The notes under the pieces are model-generated. The model saw only the letters and a list, made by a program, of their open reading frames with translations, did no database searches and was not told where the DNA came from. From assembly GCA_017547315.1 (NCBI GenBank), contig JAFYQA010000161.1, positions 1-10,794 of the forward strand: a DNA stretch of 10,794 nt, read 5' to 3'. Shown in pieces: positions 6,725-10,794 of the stretch (position 1 is the first letter of the stretch; every line of letters starts with the position of its first letter). The translations under genes and the position numbers were made by a program. This DNA is from Roseburia sp. Lineage in GTDB: Bacteria > Bacillota_A > Clostridia > Lachnospirales > Lachnospiraceae.

Positions 6725-6904
6725 TGTCTCAGCTATAGGAAAATTTTGTAAAATGGATGTTATAAACTTTTGTTTAGCGAATAACTGGATATGCAATACT
6801 TTGCTGATTTCCTTGCGAAGTATCGCACATCCCTATAATTCGCTAAACAAAAGTTTATAACATCCATTTCGCAAAATTTTCTGTGCCTAAGACATTAATT
6901 TTTC
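6714..6904. terminator. Bidirectional terminator between proC and htrA
   Basis: The palindrome is followed on the plus strand by TTAATTTTTC (6895-6904) and on the minus strand by TTATTTTTTTGA (6713-6724 complement), so both convergent genes meet a stem followed by a U-rich tail. Each U-tract is the complement of the A-rich Lys codons ending the opposite gene. Termination in both directions is inferred from structure. Confidence 0.65.
6722..6897. repeat. 176-bp imperfect palindrome filling the proC-htrA gap
   Basis: The DNA is symmetric about 6809.5. Outer ends are TAATGTCT (6722-6729) and AGACATTA (6890-6897). The main arms, 6739-6782 and 6838-6881, are 44 bp each and match at 42 positions. 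Inner arms 6787-6804 and 6815-6832 are 18 bp and match at 15. The central loop is 10 bases (6805-6814). All five arm differences are transitions. The repeat fills the whole intergenic space and includes both stop codons. A transcript from either strand would fold into one long hairpin. It is far longer than a normal terminator. A miniature inverted-repeat element is possible (TGTCT/AGACA ends), but no transposase or clear target duplication is visible. Confidence 0.9.
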
Positions 6905-8415
6905 TTGCCAAGTACTACTTCGATTATCTGTTCCTGGTACTGTCCGTTATGCGCACGCATTACCGTAATCTCTACGGTAGAACCAGCTGCATAATACTGT
7001 AAAGTGGTAGTTAATGAATCCATAGATGTCACATCCTTGCCATCAAATTTAACAATGATGTCCCCCGGAATGATACCATATTTTTCAGCTGCTGTATTTT
7101 CAAATACCTGTGCAACGTAAACACCTGTCGGCATGTTATAAGTAGATGCCACACTACTTGTTACATCTACACCGCTAATTCCCAAATAAGAACTATTCGA
7201 CTCATCAACTTTTTCTTTTGTAATTAATTCATGGATAATTGGTGCTGCAGTACTCATCGGTATCGCGTAGCCAATTCCCTCAACATCCGTATCCGCATAC
7301 TTTACCGAATTAATGCCAATTACTTCACCTCTTGCATTTAAAAGAGCGCCTCCACTATTACCCGGATTAATCGCTGCATCAGTCTGAATCAGTTCAGCAG
7401 TATAGCCTGTACTACTACTAGAATCTGCTACCGTTACTACTCGGTCAAGCGCACTAATAACTCCCATCGTTACTGACTGACCATATCCTAACGCATTTCC
7501 AATCGCAATACTTGCTTCACCTACTCTAAGTAACTCTGAATCTCCAAGTGTAGCCATTTTAATTACTTCCATGGTACTGCTTTCGATACTATTTAATTCT
7601 ACTTTCACAACTGCAAGGTCAATCGAAGGATCTGTTCCTTTTACCTCTGCACTGACTGTAGCATTATTTGCAAATGTTACGGTTAATGTTTTTGCTCCAT
7701 CAATTACATGATTATTGGTCGCAATATATAAATACTCGCCATCACTGCTTATGATAATACCGGAACCGGCACTTGTACTCTCATAAGTTTGTGAACCCCA
7801 AAAACCACGATACTCAGTCTCACTAATGTTCGTAATCGCAACGATAGATGGCATTACTTCATCTACAATATCCGATACATCCACTGCTACATAAGTGTTT
7901 GAAATCGCTGTCGATTCTATGTCCTTATCAGGAAACTCTGGTAAACCTACCTGTGCTCCCATATTTGAATCTGCATTTTGCTCACTACCGTTTAAAAATG
8001 GTCTCGCTGCATACTGTATACCAACCATTACACTACCAGCCACTAAACCAAATACCAAAGCCAAAGCTGTGCATTTCACCAGTTTCATACCGAAGCCATT
8101 TGATTTCCATTCTTTCTTCTCACGCTTTTTTTTCTGCTTCTTTGGTTCTTCATAAGGTGTATATCCCTGGTATAGATTTTCTCCTTGATATCCTGTATTT
8201 TGATATGAGTTATTCTGGTAATTATAATAATTGTAGTTATCATTCTGATTATGATGTAAAGTCTCACCATTTCTCTGGTAGCTATTACCATTATAGAATG
8301 TAAAATCAGGCTGTGCGTAGCGGTTTGATTGCACAGGTTCCTCCTGCACATTCTGATTCAATTCCTGCTCTGCATTATAATTAAAATTATCATTATTAGT
8401 ATTCTGATTATCCAT
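6895..8415 (-). CDS. htrA: Membrane-anchored HtrA/DegP-type serine protease with one PDZ domain
   Basis: The 506-residue protein is an envelope quality-control protease that degrades misfolded exported proteins. Residues 1-90 are a cytosolic low-complexity tail rich in Asn, Gln and Tyr. A basic stretch follows (92-104), then one membrane helix (112-135). The trypsin-like domain lies outside the membrane, with His236 (ATNNHVID), Asp266 (SIDLAVV) and Ser354 (NPGNSGGALL) as the catalytic triad. A single PDZ domain covers about 405-503 (YLGISGV, GIIPGDIIVKFDG). AAAGGA 10 bases upstream of the ATG supports the start. It lies downstream of the LCP gene but is separated from it by a strong terminator and has its own promoter. 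The long tail is the unusual part; many HtrA proteins have a much shorter cytosolic segment. Confidence 0.95.
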   Translation of the reverse strand: MDNQNTNNDNFNYNAEQELNQNVQEEPVQSNRYAQPDFTFYNGNSYQRNGETLHHNQNDNYNYYNYQNNSYQNTGYQGENLYQGYTPYEEPKKQKKKREKKEWKSNGFGMKLVKCTALALVFGLVAGSVMVGIQYAARPFLNGSEQNADSNMGAQVGLPEFPDKDIESTAISNTYVAVDVSDIVDEVMPSIVAITNISETEYRGFWGSQTYESTSAGSGIIISSDGEYLYIATNNHVIDGAKTLTVTFANNATVSAEVKGTDPSIDLAVVKVELNSIESSTMEVIKMATLGDSELLRVGEASIAIGNALGYGQSVTMGVISALDRVVTVADSSSSTGYTAELIQTDAAINPGNSGGALLNARGEVIGINSVKYADTDVEGIGYAIPMSTAAPIIHELITKEKVDESNSSYLGISGVDVTSSVASTYNMPTGVYVAQVFENTAAEKYGIIPGDIIVKFDGKDVTSMDSLTTTLQYYAAGSTVEITVMRAHNGQYQEQIIEVVLGKKN

Positions 8416-8476
8416 CTATTCTTTATCCTTTCTGCTCTATTACTATATTTCCATTGAGGCCAATGCTAGTTTTATC

Positions 8477-8506
8477 ATAATAGAGTTTACTCATAAATTG
8501 TGTTCA
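8477..8506 (-). promoter_or_regulatory. Probable htrA promoter
   Basis: On the minus strand the -35 is TGAACA (8501-8506), the spacer is 18 bp and the -10 is TATTAT (8477-8482). The leader would be about 55 nt. TTCA and TGAA flank the -35 as a small inverted repeat (8503-8515), possibly an operator, but I do not recognise it as a known stress-regulator site. Confidence 0.45.
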
Positions 8507-8542
8507 TTTTGTGAAGAAACTATCAAAAAAATATAAATTTAT

Positions 8543-8578
8543 AAAAAAACACTGCCGTACTAAATAAGTACGACAGTG
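8543..8578 (-). terminator. Intrinsic terminator of the LCP gene
   Basis: On the minus strand a 12-bp stem (CACTGTCGTACT with AGTACGGCAGTG, one G-U pair) closes a 5-base loop and is followed at once by seven T residues (8543-8549). It starts 16 bp after the LCP stop codon. This is a textbook Rho-independent terminator and separates the LCP gene from htrA. Confidence 0.92.
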
Positions 8579-8594
8579 CCGTATACGCTACTGT

Positions 8595-9674
8595 TTAGAA
8601 TCCATCATTAGAATCATATCCTGTATCGCTTTCAATCTTCATACTGTTTGCTTTTACAGTAGATGATGGAACATATTCTTCGTTATTATATAAGAACTTG
8701 TGTAATTCGATTACATTGGTCTCTAACGTACATGGTGCAACCACACTACCTTTAGAACCTAACGTAATTGTATTCTTTAAGAATGGGAAACCAACACTAC
8801 CTGTAATCTCATACTCAAATACCTGTGCTGCCAATGAAATCAAATCTGCATTACTAAAACTTGTTGAAATATCATCAAACATAGCATCTATTACAGAGTT
8901 AATTGTTCCCAAATCAGACTTCTGCGCTTTCTTTGCCATCGCCATGATAACATCTCTCTGACGTTCTGTTCTCTTATAATCGTCACCTGCTGTATAACGG
9001 ATACGTGCATAAGCAGTTGCCTGAACACCATCAAGAACATAAGTACCACCTGTTTCCGGAACTTTTGATGTATGACCTGTTAATTTATTAATCTCATCCA
9101 TATAACCAATCATGAAGTGAGCTTCTTCATCTGTAATAGTCAATTCAATACCACCAAGCAAATCTATACATTCTACTACAGCATTAAAATCAACTGTTAC
9201 ATAATCTGAAATATTCAAATCGAGATTCTTATTCAGCATAGAGATAGCTCCTTGTGGACCACCTGCTGAAAATGCTGAATTAGCTTTTCTAAACTTACCA
9301 CCACCAATATCTAAGTATGTATCACGATATACTGAACACATCTTAACTTCTTTTGTATCGTTGTTAATAGATACCACAATAATAACGTCACTGTTACCAG
9401 ATGTTAACTTACCATTTGAACGATTATCCAAACCAAATACCGCGATTGTTCTAAAGTTATCCATAACTTCGATTGTCTCAGACTGGATATCTTCGTTCAC
9501 TTCTACATCTTCTTTCACAAAATCATCTGGTCTCTCAATTTTCTCTAATTTAGAGATACCATATAATGCTACTGCAAGTACTGCAAGTACAATTAATTCA
9601 ACTACAATCAGAATAATCTTATTTCTCTGTTTGTTCTTCTTTGTACCTTTTTTCTTTGTCTGCTGTTCGCTCAT
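8595..9674 (-). CDS. LytR-CpsA-Psr (LCP) family cell-wall polymer ligase
   Basis: LCP proteins attach polyprenyl-linked glycans such as teichoic acid or capsule to peptidoglycan on the outer face of the membrane. This one has 359 residues: a short, very basic cytosolic start (1-19), one membrane helix (20-42), a linker, and the LCP domain from about 74 to 250. Conserved features are FGLDNRS with Asp83 and Arg85, SDVIIVV with Asp96, SVYRDTY with Arg117 and Asp118, and the ARIRYTAGDDYKRTERQRD block (223-241) that binds the lipid pyrophosphate. A tail of about 110 residues follows. AGGAG lies 8 bases before the ATG. The gene has its own promoter and terminator, so it is probably transcribed alone. 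The polysaccharide genes at 1-3075 suggest one possible substrate, but this is inferred. Confidence 0.93.
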   Translation of the reverse strand: MSEQQTKKKGTKKNKQRNKIILIVVELIVLAVLAVALYGISKLEKIERPDDFVKEDVEVNEDIQSETIEVMDNFRTIAVFGLDNRSNGKLTSGNSDVIIVVSINNDTKEVKMCSVYRDTYLDIGGGKFRKANSAFSAGGPQGAISMLNKNLDLNISDYVTVDFNAVVECIDLLGGIELTITDEEAHFMIGYMDEINKLTGHTSKVPETGGTYVLDGVQATAYARIRYTAGDDYKRTERQRDVIMAMAKKAQKSDLGTINSVIDAMFDDISTSFSNADLISLAAQVFEYEITGSVGFPFLKNTITLGSKGSVVAPCTLETNVIELHKFLYNNEEYVPSSTVKANSMKIESDTGYDSNDGF

Positions 9675-9738
9675 TTTCCTGTCTCCTAATATGATTTTCT
9701 CTTAATTTCTTTTTTGAAATCATTCGATATCATTATTT

Positions 9739-9767
9739 ATAATACACTAAAATACAGCAAAGTACAA
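9739..9767 (-). promoter_or_regulatory. Probable promoter of the LCP gene
   Basis: On the minus strand the -35 is TTGTAC (9762-9767), the spacer is 17 bp and the -10 is TATTAT (9739-9744), about 65 bp before the LCP ATG. A second TATAAT at 9822-9827 overlaps the end of the zinc-ribbon gene but lacks a good -35. The weak -35 at 9762 lowers confidence. Confidence 0.45.
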
Positions 9768-9822
9768 CTTATTTTTCACAAAAAGACAAGAGTCTATATA
9801 ATTATTCTTTTATCTTCGATTA

Positions 9823-10035
9823 TTATACACTAATCCTGCTACTTTTTCTGTTGTGAATGTATAACCAGCCATCAGCATAATCCTTACGCTCCTGTTCTGA
9901 CATCTCCGTATATTTCACAAAATCAATCTTTGACAAAGTCATTTGCCACTGTCCGCACTTAAAGCATTCCACCTGTTTTCTTCTGGAAACGACACGCATC
10001 CACCCACAATCCGGACATATAAAAACCTTCATCAT
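9823..10035 (-). CDS. Small zinc-ribbon protein of unknown function
   Basis: The 70-residue product has two knuckles, CPDC (Cys7 and Cys10) and CFKC (Cys24 and Cys27), 13 residues apart, as in a rubredoxin-like zinc ribbon. A basic stretch (RRK, 18-20) sits between them. The second half contains MSEQERKDYADGWLYIHNRK and has no further cysteine. It has no membrane segment or signal peptide, so it should be cytoplasmic. Such ribbons bind nucleic acid or protein partners, and the sequence does not tell which. GAGGA lies upstream of two adjacent ATG codons (10035 and 10032); either may be used. It has its own good promoter, sits 99 bp after the GH25 gene and precedes the LCP gene by 148 bp. I do not recognise a named family. 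Confidence 0.75.
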   Translation of the reverse strand: MMKVFICPDCGWMRVVSRRKQVECFKCGQWQMTLSKIDFVKYTEMSEQERKDYADGWLYIHNRKSSRISV

Positions 10036-10092
10036 GAAGTTATTTCCTCTTTTCTACCTGATTCTTCCAATTTTTTCAATCAGATAGCGGTT

Positions 10093-10121
10093 ATTGTACT
10101 TCATTTGTAGAATTGTTGCAA
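10093..10121 (-). promoter_or_regulatory. Promoter of the zinc-ribbon gene
   Basis: On the minus strand the -35 is TTGCAA (10116-10121), the spacer is 17 bp and the -10 is TACAAT (10093-10098). The leader would be about 50 nt and includes a 6-bp inverted repeat, CTGATT/AATCAG (10057-10082). No terminator is visible between the GH25 gene and this promoter, so read-through from GH25 is also possible. Confidence 0.65.
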
Positions 10122-10134
10122 TAGGAAATAGGTT

Positions 10135-10794
10135 TTAGTCGTATTTAATAAAGTCCTGATAACAAATATTCATATCTACTCTTCCTGAAATACCACTTAC
10201 AACTCCTGAACTGGTATACTGCCAGATACGATGCGGTCCATTATAGGTGCTCTTCATACCTTCGGTATAGTTTTTCGGATACTGCGCAACCCAAATACAG
10301 TAATCATTCAGTTCTCCTGCATATAAATTATGTATAAACCAGTCCTTATTCGCATACACACCAGCTTCATAGCCTGCAGCTTCTACTTTTTTACAAAACG
10401 CCTTCACACAAGCGGTTCTGGCTTCTGCTGTTAAAGCATTAGCTCTTCCACCATCCAAATACTCTGTATCAATAAAAATCGGATATGTTAAATCTTCTTT
10501 TTTTCCATACTCTGCTTCATATTCAGCTCTATATTTCTTAATAAGTGACAATGTTTGATTCGCTTCTTCAATCGCTTCTTTTTCACTAATTGCTTGCGAA
10601 TAAAAATATACCCCAACCTTTATCCCTGCGTGCAAAGCACTTTTAAAATTGTATTCAAAATACGGATCTTCCGCTATCGTGCCACTACTTCCATAGCGAT
10701 TACCTGCTCTGATGATTGCAAATGTCACTCCTGATTTTTTCACTGCATTCCAGTCAATATTTCCCTGCCATTTTGAAACGTCAATACCACGCAC
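10135..10794 (-). CDS. GH25 family lysozyme (N-acetylmuramidase), 5' end missing
   Basis: The visible 219 residues are a nearly complete glycoside hydrolase family 25 domain, which cleaves the MurNAc-GlcNAc bond of peptidoglycan. It opens with RGIDVSKWQGNIDW (2-15; Asp5 is a conserved active-site residue). FIDTEY (107-112) carries the DxE catalytic pair, Asp109 and Glu111. RIWQYTSSG (189-197) and GRVDMNICY (204-212, Asp207) end the domain, and the protein stops soon after, with no C-terminal repeats. The first visible codon is GTG at the window edge. It is probably not the start, because a secreted enzyme would need a signal peptide or linker upstream. The role may be wall turnover; a phage origin is less likely because no phage genes are visible nearby. 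Confidence 0.92.
   Translation of the reverse strand: MRGIDVSKWQGNIDWNAVKKSGVTFAIIRAGNRYGSSGTIAEDPYFEYNFKSALHAGIKVGVYFYSQAISEKEAIEEANQTLSLIKKYRAEYEAEYGKKEDLTYPIFIDTEYLDGGRANALTAEARTACVKAFCKKVEAAGYEAGVYANKDWFIHNLYAGELNDYCIWVAQYPKNYTEGMKSTYNGPHRIWQYTSSGVVSGISGRVDMNICYQDFIKYD

Noticed and set aside
6722..6897. Palindrome read as an invertible promoter switch
   Set aside because: The arms enclose only the inner hairpin, no recombinase is nearby, and both neighbouring genes converge on it, so inversion would change no promoter.
7848..8303. A 151-codon open frame on the plus strand, antisense to the start of htrA
   Set aside because: It lies opposite the low-complexity tail, membrane helix and early protease region of a clear HtrA. 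It has no ribosome site and its protein shows no family motif.
9792..9803. A possible terminator after the zinc-ribbon gene (AGAC/GTCT with T residues on the minus strand)
   Set aside because: The stem is only 4 bp in AT-rich DNA, too weak to call.
1..10794. tRNA, rRNA, CRISPR array, transposase or prophage genes
   Set aside because: None is visible on either strand. The lone GH25 lysozyme is not enough to call a prophage.

Overview
This window is an AT-rich stretch of a low-GC Gram-positive genome. The closest fit is Clostridia, probably Lachnospiraceae. That is an inference from AGGAGG-type ribosome binding sites, TTGACA/TATAAT-type promoters, and the gene set: a membrane-anchored HtrA with a long cytosolic tail, a LytR-CpsA-Psr ligase and a GH25 lysozyme. 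No rRNA or tRNA gene, CRISPR array, transposase or phage gene is visible. Ten protein genes are supported; two of them run off the window edges.

Left block (1-3075, minus strand): a cell-surface polysaccharide operon read as glf (UDP-galactopyranose mutase), then a family 2 glycosyltransferase that overlaps glf by 4 bp, then the N-terminal 283 residues of a polyprenyl-phosphate sugar-phosphate transferase. A clear promoter lies about 100 bp upstream of glf. The 425-bp gap that follows (3076-3500) has no protein gene. It holds a run of small hairpins and may encode a small RNA.

Middle block (3501-6724): mutY (adenine glycosylase, minus strand) diverges from a membrane O-acyltransferase and proC (pyrroline-5-carboxylate reductase) on the plus strand. 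The mutY promoter places its transcription start on or next to the first plausible ATG, so its mRNA may be leaderless. A 19-bp inverted repeat covers its -35 region.

The convergent proC/htrA junction (6722-6897) is the most striking DNA in the window. The whole intergenic space, including both stop codons, is one 176-bp imperfect palindrome with nested arms of 44 and 18 bp. It has a T-tract on each side that falls inside the last Lys codons of the opposite gene. It could act as a bidirectional terminator, and it also looks like a small MITE-type element.

Right block (6895-10794, minus strand, read right to left): a GH25 muramidase (5' end missing), a 70-residue zinc-ribbon protein with its own promoter, an LCP-family wall-polymer ligase with its own promoter and a strong intrinsic terminator, and an HtrA-type serine protease with its own promoter.

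Taken together, most genes serve the cell envelope. Glf, the glycosyltransferase and the sugar-phosphate transferase would build a glycan on undecaprenyl phosphate. The acyltransferase could O-acetylate such a glycan, and the LCP protein could attach it to peptidoglycan. GH25 cuts peptidoglycan, and HtrA handles misfolded exported protein. mutY and proC are housekeeping genes. I see no clearly new multi-gene system. The best unexplained signals are non-coding: the 176-bp palindrome, the structured gap at 3306-3480 and the mutY control region.
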